9,174 nt of DNA from JAFKKS01 sp039808325 (GCA_039808325.1 JBDHSU010000150.1:1-9174), one strand, 5' to 3'. Positions 1 to 8,572 are shown, numbered from the stretch's first letter. The notes: generated by a model not told the origin, from the letters alone. Numbers and translations: made by a program.

Positions 1-2
1 TC

Positions 3-56
3 ATCGTCATCGATGACAAGGGCAACGACTTCTTCAAAGCGCTGAATTTGGGGTGA
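3..56 (+). CDS. 3' end of an unrecognised protein gene (partial)
   Basis: An open frame enters from the left edge and reads IVIDDKGNDFFKALNLG before a TGA at 54-56. Codon use is GC-rich and fits the neighbours. Only 17 residues are visible, too few to name a family, and I do not recognise the C-terminus. The reading direction is inferred from the open frame and from the hairpin-rich non-coding DNA that starts right after it. It could be chance coding on a short stretch. Confidence 0.5.
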   Translation: MVIDDKGNDFFKALNLG

Positions 57-103
57 GCAGGGCGCTGCGTCGTCCTCCTCCGAGAACTGCCCTTTGAGTG
101 TCG

Positions 104-119
104 CCCCGCGAAGGCGGGG
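104..119. repeat. CCCCGC-GAAG-GCGGGG hairpin
   Basis: A perfect 6-bp GC stem (104-109 with 114-119) closes a GAAG tetraloop, about 50 bases after the stop of the upstream gene. There is no T-tract on either side, so it is a poor intrinsic terminator. Short GCGAAGGC-centred hairpins of this shape are a common dispersed intergenic repeat in bradyrhizobial-type genomes; that link is from memory, not from a search. Confidence 0.5.
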
Positions 120-200
120 TGCCGTCATCCCGTCTCGCGAAAATCACCCGGAGACGGCGTAGGAACGCCCCCCGCGCGCGCCGAAGGAAGGAGTCGCGCC

Positions 201-252
201 TCGATCACGATGATTTTGGATCGAATCGATCCAAAATCATGAACGTGATCGA
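201..252. repeat. Long near-perfect palindrome (intergenic mosaic-type repeat)
   Basis: The inner arms 210-224 and 226-240 are 15 bp each and perfectly complementary around a single A at 225. The outer arms TCGATCAC (201-208) and GTGATCGA (245-252) extend the dyad, with small asymmetric bulges (1 base against 4). The result is a strong cruciform or RNA hairpin. It is AT-rich in its core compared with the flanking DNA. The arrangement resembles the palindromic intergenic elements known from Hyphomicrobiales (RIME or Bru-RS-like), but exact family membership is inferred. Confidence 0.7.
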
Positions 253-264
253 TTCTCATAACTT

Positions 265-315
265 AGAGCGGGATGCAGGCGGAAAACCCCTCCGCGCTTT
301 TCCTCATCTCGCTCT
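265..315. repeat. Imperfect palindrome bounded by AGAGCGGGATG
   Basis: AGAGCGGGATG at 265-275 is matched by the reverse complement of the bases at 305-315 with one mismatch. Inside this are a GGAAAA (281-286) and a TTTTCC (298-303), which pair imperfectly. Elements that begin AGAGCGGGATG and contain GGAAAACC followed by TTTTCC are a familiar rhizobial intergenic repeat. It lies 12 bases after the palindrome at 201-252, so the two probably form one composite element. Confidence 0.6.
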
Positions 316-317
316 GG

Positions 318-346
318 GGCCTCATTCGACCGCGTGGAGTGAGGCC
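318..346. repeat. GGCCTCA hairpin
   Basis: GGCCTCATTC (318-327) pairs with GAGTGAGGCC (337-346) with a single mismatch, leaving a 9-base loop. It sits between two other palindromes of the repeat island. No T-tract follows on either strand, so a terminator role for the upstream gene or for the convergent VOC gene is not supported. Confidence 0.5.
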
Positions 347-365
347 GCCGCTCTTCTTTTTGTTC

Positions 366-424
366 GAGCATGGATATTTCCGAAACCGGTTTCCACGTTC
401 GCGATCATGCATCTTTCATGATGC
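366..424. repeat. Palindromic element with GAAACCGGTTTC core
   Basis: A perfect 12-base palindrome GAAACCGGTTTC (382-393) is flanked by GCATG (368-372) and CATGC (406-410). A small hairpin GCATC (409-413) / GATGC (420-424) overlaps its right edge. The pattern, GAGCATG followed by an aaaccggttt core and a closing ATCATGC, is like a dispersed palindrome common in bradyrhizobial genomes. It ends about 20 bases beyond the stop codon of the VOC gene and might act on the 3' end of that transcript. Family assignment is from memory. Confidence 0.55.
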
Positions 425-445
425 GTCGCTCGCTCTTGCGCTCCT

Positions 446-1264
446 TTAGCGTTTCGCGCCGACGATGGCGAACATCACGCCTTGTGGGTCGACGCACTGC
501 GCGATCCAACTGCCGCCCGGCACCTGCATTGGCCCGTTCAGGATCTTGCCGCCTTTTTCGGTGATGCGATTGATCGCAGCGTCGGTCGCCTCGACGTTGA
601 TATAAAAGGCCCAGACGTTTCTCGGCCCGTCAGGCATTGCGTTCATCATGCCGCCGGTCGCATCGCACGCCATGTCGCTTGCGGTTGCGAAAAGCTGATA
701 GGTGCCCATCGGGCCCATATCGAGCGCGTCGCGCTTCGACCAACCGAACAGCTTCTCGTAGAACGCGAACGCGGCCTTCCAGTCGCTGGAATAGAGCTCG
801 TGCCAGCCGAAGGTGCCGGGCGTGCCCGGTGCGGGCCGCGGCGGCATCGGGCCGTCGCCGCGGAACAGGAAGAAGACGGCGCCCATCGGGTCGGCGGCGA
901 CGGCGAAGCGGCCGATACCGGGGATGTCCTCGGGCGCACGGTATACCTTGCCGCCCAGCGCCTCGACCTGTGCCGCTTTCGCATCGACATCGCCGACCGC
1001 GACATGCGCGAGCCATCCATTCTTCGCGCCCTCGACGCAGGCCTCCGGCATCGTCATCAGGCCGGCGACGGGTGTCCCATCGACTTTGAGGAGGGTGTAG
1101 CGGATGCCGGGCGTGCCTGCGTCCTGCGCGTCCCATCCAATGGCGTGGCGGTAGAAAGCTTCCGCCGCGCGGTCGTCCGGTGTCAGGAGCTCGTACCAGC
1201 AAAAGCCGCCGGTCGGCCTTGTTTGCGCGTCACCGCTTTTCGTCTTGAGCGCCGTGTCGTTCAT
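446..1264 (-). CDS. Two-domain VOC (glyoxalase/bleomycin-resistance fold) protein
   Basis: A 272-residue protein made of two tandem VOC domains, about residues 19-135 and 151-270. Both start with the same pattern (FCWYELLTPD and FGWHELYSSD), contain AFYRHAIGW / AFYEKLFGW, and end with DPMGAVFFLF / DPQGVMFAIV. This is typical of the COG3324-type proteins related to lactoylglutathione lyase. Candidate metal-site residues are E25, H87, H155 and E156, but the second domain has FYINV where a histidine would be expected, so catalysis is uncertain. No signal peptide is seen, so it should be cytoplasmic. The ATG at 1264 is chosen over the adjacent GTG at 1267 because a GGAGG lies 6 bases upstream of the ATG and only 3 from the GTG. 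It diverges from a marR gene, so it is a likely target of that regulator. The substrate is unknown. Confidence 0.9.
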   Translation of the reverse strand: MNDTALKTKSGDAQTRPTGGFCWYELLTPDDRAAEAFYRHAIGWDAQDAGTPGIRYTLLKVDGTPVAGLMTMPEACVEGAKNGWLAHVAVGDVDAKAAQVEALGGKVYRAPEDIPGIGRFAVAADPMGAVFFLFRGDGPMPPRPAPGTPGTFGWHELYSSDWKAAFAFYEKLFGWSKRDALDMGPMGTYQLFATASDMACDATGGMMNAMPDGPRNVWAFYINVEATDAAINRITEKGGKILNGPMQVPGGSWIAQCVDPQGVMFAIVGAKR

Positions 1265-1270
1265 CACGTT

Positions 1271-1275
1271 CCTCC
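1271..1275 (-). promoter_or_regulatory. Ribosome binding site of the VOC gene
   Basis: GGAGG on the minus strand, 6 bases before ATG 1264 and 3 bases before GTG 1267. The spacing decides in favour of the ATG. Confidence 0.7.
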
Positions 1276-1287
1276 ACTGAGCTCAGG

Positions 1288-1316
1288 TTGACATAATTAG
1301 TTGATATCAACATAAT
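1288..1316 (+). promoter_or_regulatory. Sigma-70 promoter of the marR gene
   Basis: A perfect -35 TTGACA (1288-1293) is followed, after a 17-base spacer, by CATAAT (1311-1316), five of six matches to TATAAT. A start point 7 bases beyond the -10 falls at 1323, the A of the marR ATG, and no Shine-Dalgarno stands before that ATG. This predicts a leaderless transcript. The spacer contains a palindrome that could be the repressor site. Confidence 0.7.
1300..1311. promoter_or_regulatory. GTTGATATCAAC palindrome, putative MarR operator
   Basis: A perfect 12-bp palindrome lies in the spacer of the marR promoter and overlaps the first base of its -10. A partly overlapping, wider dyad is formed by GTTGA (1287-1291) and TCAAC (1307-1311), and ACATAAT occurs twice (1291-1297, 1310-1316). 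MarR dimers usually bind AT-rich palindromes in divergent promoter regions, so binding here would shut off marR and could affect the VOC gene at the same time. The pairing of regulator and site is inferred from position. Confidence 0.6.
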
Positions 1317-1322
1317 GCGGGT

Positions 1323-1769
1323 ATGTCAAAGCGAAACGCGGTGCCCTTCGAGACGACCTTGCGGGTGAGGGACACGTGCCTCTGTTTGCATGTGCAGCGT
1401 GCCGCGCGCGCGCTCGCGCGCCGTTTCGATGAGGCATTGCGGCCGCTCGATCTGACCAACGGGCAGTTTTCGCTGATGATGTCGCTCAATCGCCCGGAGC
1501 CGCCGAACATCGGATCCATCGCGGAGCTTCTCGCAATGGACCGCACGACGCTCACGGCAGCACTCAAGCCGCTGGCGCGGCGGGGCCTCGTGCGCGTGTT
1601 CGCCGACAAAGAAGATCGCCGCAGCCGTCGCGTCGCATTGACGCCGGCGGGCGAGGCGTTGCTGGCGCGCGCCGTGCCGATCTGGGAGCACGCGCATGCG
1701 CGCCTCGATGCGCTGCTTGGCATTCCCGGCGCGGCAAGCTTGCGCACCGGCCTGCGGAAGCTCGGCTGA
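1323..1769 (+). CDS. MarR family transcriptional regulator
   Basis: A 148-residue winged-helix regulator of normal MarR length. An N-terminal helix containing DTCLCLHVQRAARALARRFDEA provides the dimer region. The helix-turn-helix follows (PNIGSIAELLAMDRTTLTAALKPLARRGLV, about residues 61-90), and the wing is DKEDRRSRRVALTPAGEALL, a canonical MarR signature. Two cysteines, C19 and C21, sit in the first helix, where some MarR proteins sense oxidants or electrophiles; a redox role is only a possibility. It is transcribed divergently from the VOC gene, 58 bases away, and is likely autoregulated through the palindrome in its promoter. The ATG at 1323 has no Shine-Dalgarno but coincides with the predicted transcription start, fitting leaderless translation. 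Ligand and regulon are unknown. Confidence 0.92.
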   Translation: MSKRNAVPFETTLRVRDTCLCLHVQRAARALARRFDEALRPLDLTNGQFSLMMSLNRPEPPNIGSIAELLAMDRTTLTAALKPLARRGLVRVFADKEDRRSRRVALTPAGEALLARAVPIWEHAHARLDALLGIPGAASLRTGLRKLG

Positions 1770-1787
1770 CATGTCCATCCAGCCGAG
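1761..1787. repeat. Inverted repeat over the marR stop codon
   Basis: CTCGGCTG (1761-1768) and CAGCCGAG (1780-1787) form an 8-bp perfect stem with an 11-base loop, covering the TGA at 1767-1769. A second weak dyad, AAGCGA (1789-1794) / TCGCTT (1805-1810), follows. It may help end the marR transcript and separate it from the convergent cupin gene, but there is no T-tract, so an intrinsic terminator is not established. Confidence 0.35.
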
Positions 1788-1851
1788 AAAGCGAAATCGC
1801 GCTATCGCTTCACGCCGGAGCGAGGCGCGACACGCAGGGCATCGCGCGGCG

Positions 1852-2253
1852 CTAGGGCGCGGGCGTCGCGAGTGGTTTGCCCTTTTCGACGACGTAAGTC
1901 GCCAGCACCTTCGCGCCCTGTGGGCCGGATTTGGCGTCATGCACCGCGCCGGGAGGCATTTGGTAGCTGTCGCCGGCTTTGAGCGGCTTGTCCGGCTGCC
2001 CCGCGACCATCAGCGCCAATTCGCCTTCGATTACATAGCCGGCTTCGACGCCGGGATGCGTATGGCGTCCGATATTCACGTTCGGCGCGATCTCGGCGAT
2101 GCCGATCACCGTTTCATAGCCTGCGCCCGGCACCTCGAATTTCTGCAGCGGGATGCGCTTGATTGGCGGTGCGGACTGCGCGATCGCTTGTGGCGCAACG
2201 AACGCGGAGACGCAGATGAGCGCAGCAACGGCAGGAACGATGAATTTGCGCAC
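1852..2253 (-). CDS. Exported single-domain cupin protein
   Basis: A 133-residue protein with an N-terminal signal peptide: a VRK n-region, a hydrophobic stretch (residues 4-20) and a probable signal peptidase I site after AIA at 25. The rest is one cupin barrel. Motif 1 is complete, with HTHPGVE giving ligands H64, H66 and E70 and a glycine at 77. Motif 2 is G94-x5-P-x-G-xx-H105, without the usual final Asn. It therefore should bind a metal in the periplasm. The substrate is unknown, and many such small exported cupins are uncharacterised. An in-frame ATG at 2274 would add seven residues, but GTG at 2253 is preferred: AAGGGGG lies 8 bases upstream and the signal peptide then begins correctly. 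It is convergent with marR, with 82 bases between them. Confidence 0.85.
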   Translation of the reverse strand: MRKFIVPAVAALICVSAFVAPQAIAQSAPPIKRIPLQKFEVPGAGYETVIGIAEIAPNVNIGRHTHPGVEAGYVIEGELALMVAGQPDKPLKAGDSYQMPPGAVHDAKSGPQGAKVLATYVVEKGKPLATPAP

Positions 2254-2261
2254 GACGTTTT

Positions 2262-2268
2262 CCCCCTT
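2262..2268 (-). promoter_or_regulatory. Ribosome binding site that fixes the cupin start
   Basis: AAGGGGG on the minus strand, 8 bases before the GTG at 2253. It lies inside the reading frame that would start at ATG 2274, which argues for the shorter GTG-started protein. Confidence 0.6.
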
Positions 2269-2349
2269 CGACATTCGAGCCGAAAGGTACCATACGCCGC
2301 GTCCGATTCAGACGCTGTGATTTTTCGAAGCGAGCCGAAAGCGGAGGGA

Positions 2350-2425
2350 TGGCCGGTGCCCCAGGGAGTCGAACCGCGATTCTCCCGTTTTTCACACGGG
2401 CGCTCTGCCGATGAGCTAGACACCG
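2350..2425 (-). tRNA. tRNA with GAA (Phe) anticodon, atypical
   Basis: The minus strand folds as a 76-base cloverleaf. The acceptor CGGTGTC pairs with GGCACCG and is followed by G73 and an encoded CCA. The D arm is GCTC/GAGC with an ATCGGCA loop, the anticodon stem CCCGT/ACGGG is perfect, the loop is GTGAAAA giving anticodon GAA, and the T loop is TTCGACT. Several points are odd for tRNA-Phe: a C1-G72 first pair, G73 where A73 is a known Phe identity base, a C-C mismatch in the T stem (CGCGG against CCCTG), a 7-base D loop, and one unpaired base between T stem and acceptor. It may be a divergent extra tRNA or a decaying copy. The normal tRNA-Phe is presumably elsewhere in the genome. Confidence 0.72.
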
Positions 2426-2618
2426 ATAGTCCCTGTCGAGGCCGAAGGGGACAATGCGTGCGGAGATGGTGGGTGAATGCGGCTTGCGCCGGGCGAAAGC
2501 ATGCGCGTCGCATGAAAAGCATGGGGAGTTTTTCGGACGGGCGGACCATGCGGGCCGCAGATGTCGTCCCAAGCTCTCTCCAGCGCGAGCCCCTTAAGAC
2601 AAAATTCCTCGAGGCGCC

Positions 2619-2643
2619 GTTCATATGCGGCGACAATATGAAC
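2619..2643. promoter_or_regulatory. Dyad GTTCATAT-N9-ATATGAAC upstream of ku
   Basis: Two perfectly complementary 8-base arms (2619-2626, 2636-2643) are separated by nine bases, about 75 bases before the ku start codon. A possible -10, CATAAT, follows at 2668-2673, without a convincing -35. The size and symmetry suit a dimeric regulator. No factor can be named, and it does not match the GAAC-N7-GAAC LexA site. Confidence 0.4.
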
Positions 2644-2718
2644 CCGGCGAGCGTTTATGCGTTGAGGCATAATCGATCGACGCCTGTACCCATGTCTGTG
2701 TGTGAGTAGGAGTACGCT

Positions 2719-3699
2719 ATGGCCGCGCCGCGCCCTTACTGGAAGGGGCATCTCAAGCTGTCGCTGGTGTCTTGCCCGATTGCGCTCTACAGCGCCGCGA
2801 CGTCGAGCGAGCGCGTTTCATTCCGGCAGATCAACAAGCGAACCGGCCACCGGCTTCGGCAGCAACTGATCGATGAAGTCACGCGCGAGCCGGTGGAAAG
2901 CGCCGACAAGGGACGCGGTTACGAGATCGGCAAGAACGTTTATCTTCCGGTCGAGGACGATGAGCTTGATGCGGTCGCGATCGAGAGCAGCCATACGATC
3001 GAGATCGACCGGTTCGTGCCGCGCGCGCAGATCGACGAGCGCTATTTCGACAGTCCCTATTACCTGGCGCCGACCGACGAGGTCGGGCAGGAGGCTTTCG
3101 CCGTCATCCGCGAGGCGATGCGCAGCGAGGGCATGGTGGCGCTTGCGCGCATCGTCCTTGCCAAGCGCGAGCGCGTGATCATGCTGCAGCCATGGGACAA
3201 GGGCCTGCTCGGCACGACGCTGCGTTACGGCTACGAGGTGCGCGGCGCGGATGAATATTTTGAAGGCATCCAGGACGTGAAGGTCGCGCCCGACATGCTC
3301 AAGCTCGCCAAGCACATCCTCGAGACCAAGGCCGGTGATTTCGAGCCGGAGGAATTCAGCGACCGCTACGAGGACGCGGTTGTCGACCTGCTGAAGCGCA
3401 AGCAGGCCGGCATGCCGGCGCCGCGCGCCAAGCCGATGCCGGGAACGACGAATGTCATCAGCCTGATGGACGCGTTGAAGAAGAGCCTCGGGGGCGCGCC
3501 GGCAGCGGCGCCGAAGCGAGCGGCAGGCGGCAGGCGCGCCGCGGCGAAGGAAGAGGCGATGCGCAAACAGCCGCAGTTCAAGCTGCCGATCGCGGGCGGC
3601 AAGAAGGCTGCAAGGAAGGACGCCGGGAAACCCGTGGACAAGCCCGCTGCCGTCGCGCCGTCCGCCTCGACCGCGAAGGCGCGCCGCCGGTCGGCTTAA
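2719..3699 (+). CDS. ku: Non-homologous end-joining protein Ku
   Basis: A 326-residue bacterial Ku. These proteins form a homodimeric ring that threads onto double-strand DNA ends and recruits the ligase LigD. The start PRPYWKGHLKLSLVSCPIALYSA and the segment VSFRQINKRTGHRLRQQ are characteristic of the family, as are the central YFDSPYYLAPTDEVGQEAFAVIREAM and the MVALARIVLAKRERVIMLQPWDKGLLGTTLRY that follows it. The core ends near residue 260. The remaining ~65 residues are a low-complexity tail rich in Lys, Ala, Arg and Pro, as in the extended bacterial Ku form whose basic tail aids DNA binding. ATG 2719 has AGGAG six bases upstream. No ligD lies in the window; it is presumably elsewhere. 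The gene is followed after 25 bases by the DUF2277 remnant. Confidence 0.96.
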   Translation: MAAPRPYWKGHLKLSLVSCPIALYSAATSSERVSFRQINKRTGHRLRQQLIDEVTREPVESADKGRGYEIGKNVYLPVEDDELDAVAIESSHTIEIDRFVPRAQIDERYFDSPYYLAPTDEVGQEAFAVIREAMRSEGMVALARIVLAKRERVIMLQPWDKGLLGTTLRYGYEVRGADEYFEGIQDVKVAPDMLKLAKHILETKAGDFEPEEFSDRYEDAVVDLLKRKQAGMPAPRAKPMPGTTNVISLMDALKKSLGGAPAAAPKRAAGGRRAAAKEEAMRKQPQFKLPIAGGKKAARKDAGKPVDKPAAVAPSASTAKARRRSA

Positions 3700-3712
3700 T
3701 CAACAGGATCGA

Positions 3713-3720
3713 AGGAGGGG
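3713..3720 (+). promoter_or_regulatory. Strong Shine-Dalgarno belonging to the truncated DUF2277 frame
   Basis: AGGAGGGG stands 4 bases (from its last G) to 6 bases (from its GGAGG) before the GTG at 3725. It serves that GTG rather than the ATG of the GNAT frame at 3775, which has no good site of its own. Confidence 0.6.
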
Positions 3721-3724
3721 CGCC

Positions 3725-3757
3725 GTGTGCCGCAACATCCGCACGCTGTTCAACTGA
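3725..3757 (+). pseudogene. Remnant of a DUF2277 gene: first ten codons only
   Basis: Behind a strong Shine-Dalgarno, GTG 3725 opens MCRNIRTLFN and a TGA at 3755. DUF2277 proteins (about 85-95 residues, function unknown) typically begin MCRNI(K/R)xLFNF(E/D)PPAT; that consensus is from memory. Ten of the first ten positions fit, so this looks like the true start of such a gene, cut off after Asn10. In the neighbouring frame the following bases read LKPFGATMNEAA, faintly like the expected EPPAT..E..AA, so the break may be a frameshift plus decay instead of a clean deletion. The conserved remainder (QFVRKxSGF) is absent from the following DNA, which is GNAT-coding. A short leader peptide is an alternative reading. 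Confidence 0.6.
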
Positions 3758-3774
3758 AACCGTTCGGCGCGACG

Positions 3775-4301
3775 ATGAACGAGGCGGCCGACACGGCGAA
3801 CCGTGCGCCCTTCCGGATCGTTCCGGTGCGCACGCCGGAAGATATCCGCGTTATCGTCGCGCTGTTTCGTGCTTATGCCGCGTCGCTCGATGTCGACCTT
3901 GCCTATCAGGATTTCGAAGGCGAGATGGCGGCGATGCCGGGCAAGTACGCGCCGCCGGCGGGAGAATTGCTCCTCGCGCGGACAACCGAGGGAAGCTCGA
4001 TCGGCTGCGTCGGACTCCGCCCGCTCGATGTCGACGGCGTCTGTGAGATGAAGCGTCTCTACGTCTCGCCGCAGGGACGTGGCCGGGGGCTGGGCCGCGC
4101 GCTGGTCGAGGCTGTGGTCGCCATCGCGGAGGTATCGGCTACCGCGAGATGCGCCTCGACACCTTGCCCTCGATGGCGGAAGCACAGGCGCTCTACCGCA
4201 GGCTCGGTTTCGAGAAGATGGCGCCCTATTATCAGACGCCCGTGGCCGGCACGCTGTTCATGCGCCGCCCGCTCGCGCCCCGACGGACGCCTCAACGCTA
4301 G
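3775..4301 (+). pseudogene. GNAT family N-acetyltransferase, broken by a frameshift
   Basis: From ATG 3775 the frame encodes a GNAT domain: FRIVPVRTPEDI at the start, KYAPPAGELLLAR, then MKRLYVSPQGRGRGLGRALVEAVVAIAE, which holds the acetyl-CoA binding motif (QGRGRGLG). After codon GAG (4129-4131) the family sequence stops. It resumes in the next frame as GIGYREMRLDTLPSMAEAQALYRRLGFEKM and runs to TAG 4299-4301, so a single missing G near 4131 explains it. The repaired protein would have 175 residues, normal for GNAT. Unrepaired, translation from 3775 runs on to about 4395 with an arginine-rich, non-GNAT tail and loses the last β-strands. A sequencing error cannot be excluded. GTG 3727 would add 16 residues from DUF2277-derived DNA and is less likely. 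The acetyl acceptor is unknown. Confidence 0.8.
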
Positions 4302-4404
4302 GGCGCGAGAGGCGTGCCTTTCAACAGGCAAGGACCTAAGCCCGGGGACTGGTCGAAATAGGCCACGCGCGATTCAAAGTATGCCGCCAGCCTAAGCTCG
4401 AAAA

Positions 4405-4426
4405 GAACATATTGCGAACGAAGAAC
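4405..4426 (+). promoter_or_regulatory. LexA (SOS) box of recA, with an extra GAAC
   Basis: GAAC (4405-4408), seven bases, GAAC (4416-4419) is exactly the alphaproteobacterial SOS box GAAC-N7-GAAC. A third GAAC follows at 4423-4426. It overlaps the predicted recA -35 and spacer, so LexA binding should block RNA polymerase until RecA-DNA filaments trigger LexA self-cleavage. Confidence 0.88.
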
Positions 4427-4440
4427 AGATCGTGTACATT
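4412..4440 (+). promoter_or_regulatory. Predicted recA promoter
   Basis: TTGCGA (4412-4417), a 17-base spacer and TACATT (4435-4440) give a moderate sigma-70 match overlapping the SOS box. Transcription would start near 4447, leaving a leader of roughly 70 bases before ATG 4520. CGTGTAC occurs twice in this region (4431-4437, 4461-4467), with no assigned meaning. Confidence 0.55.
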
Positions 4441-4519
4441 GCCCTTTATCAGTTACGCACCGTGTACGCGGGCAGCGGCATTGCTGCTCCGCCGAATCGT
4501 AGGCCATAAGGAGCGCCAG

Positions 4520-5599
<1,080 letters not shown>

Positions 5600-5609
5600 G
5601 AGCGGCGAT

Positions 5610-5619
5610 CCTCCGGAGG
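5610..5619. repeat. CCTCCGGAGG palindrome just after recA
   Basis: A perfect 10-base palindrome begins 11 bases beyond the recA stop codon. As it has no loop and no T-tract it is not a standard terminator. It is recorded as the first symmetric element in the recA-alaS gap. Confidence 0.3.
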
Positions 5620-5651
5620 CGGCAGCCGGTAGGAGCGTACGGAACGCCGCC

Positions 5652-5678
5652 GTCGATGGCCTCATGTCGATGGCCTCA
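5652..5678 (+). repeat. Tandem duplication GTCGATGGCCTCA x2
   Basis: The 13-base unit occurs at 5652-5664 and 5666-5678 with one base between, a 14-base period. It lies in the recA-alaS gap, which has no convincing gene. It looks like a recent slippage duplication. Confidence 0.7.
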
Positions 5679-5748
5679 GTCGGCGGCTTGAGCCGATGCC
5701 GGTGTGATCCCGAGCGGCGCTCCGTCCATCCGCATGGCGGTATAGGGC

Positions 5749-5767
5749 GGGCGCCGTTCGCGCTTTT
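5749..5767 (+). terminator. Weak candidate intrinsic terminator after recA
   Basis: GCGC (5751-5754) and GCGC (5760-5763) pair around a CGTTC loop, with two possible G-T pairs extending the stem, followed by TTTT (5764-5767). The stem is short and the T-tract minimal. It is the only hairpin-plus-T arrangement found between recA and alaS. Confidence 0.28.
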
Positions 5768-5876
5768 CTGGACTCATTGTCGGGCCGCCGCTAAAACCGC
5801 TTTAGAAACATTGCGCTAGGGCAGTAGGCGGATCAAACGGTCCGTGCAAGAGGCCCGGCATTAGCCAGGGCGGTCC

Positions 5877-8537
<2,661 letters not shown>

Positions 8538-8568
8538 CGGCGACGTGCGGGTGGTCGCCGACAGGCAC

Positions 8569-8572
8569 GAGG
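8569..8572 (+). promoter_or_regulatory. Ribosome binding site supporting the TTG start of the antiporter
   Basis: GAGG lies 7 bases before TTG 8580. The in-frame ATG at 8607 has no comparable site, so the TTG start is preferred. Confidence 0.5.

Noticed and set aside
98..421. A plus-strand frame of 107 codons in the left intergenic region
   Set aside because: It is made of palindromic repeat sequence, its product is compositionally random, and no Shine-Dalgarno precedes it.
482..1291. A 269-codon plus-strand frame opposite the VOC gene
   Set aside because: The minus-strand VOC protein has clear family motifs and a ribosome site. The plus-strand frame has neither and runs over the divergent promoter region.
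2276..2341. Direct repeat CGAGCCGAAAG at 2276-2286 and 2331-2341 flanking the cupin upstream region
   Set aside because: Real as sequence, but short, with no target-site logic or conserved element between the copies; probably chance in GC-rich DNA.
1696..2709. A 337-codon plus-strand frame spanning the end of marR, the cupin gene and the tRNA
   Set aside because: It runs through a tRNA and antisense to a cupin with intact metal-binding motifs. The product has no coherent domain.
2416..2751. A minus-strand frame in the tRNA-ku gap
   Set aside because: It overlaps the ku start and the 5' end of the tRNA, has no credible ribosome site and shows no recognisable family. The gap is better seen as regulatory DNA.
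4315..4330. TGCCT/AGGCA hairpin after the GNAT frame as a terminator
   Set aside because: A five-base stem without a T-tract is too weak to support termination.
4412..4519. N-terminal extension of RecA by 36 residues
   Set aside because: The extension contains the SOS box and promoter, is unlike RecA, and ATG 4520 has a good ribosome site at normal distance.
5777..5806. Possible alaS promoter TTGTCG with TTTAGA 18 bases on
   Set aside because: The -10 matches only three of six bases and the -35 is partial, not enough to call a promoter.
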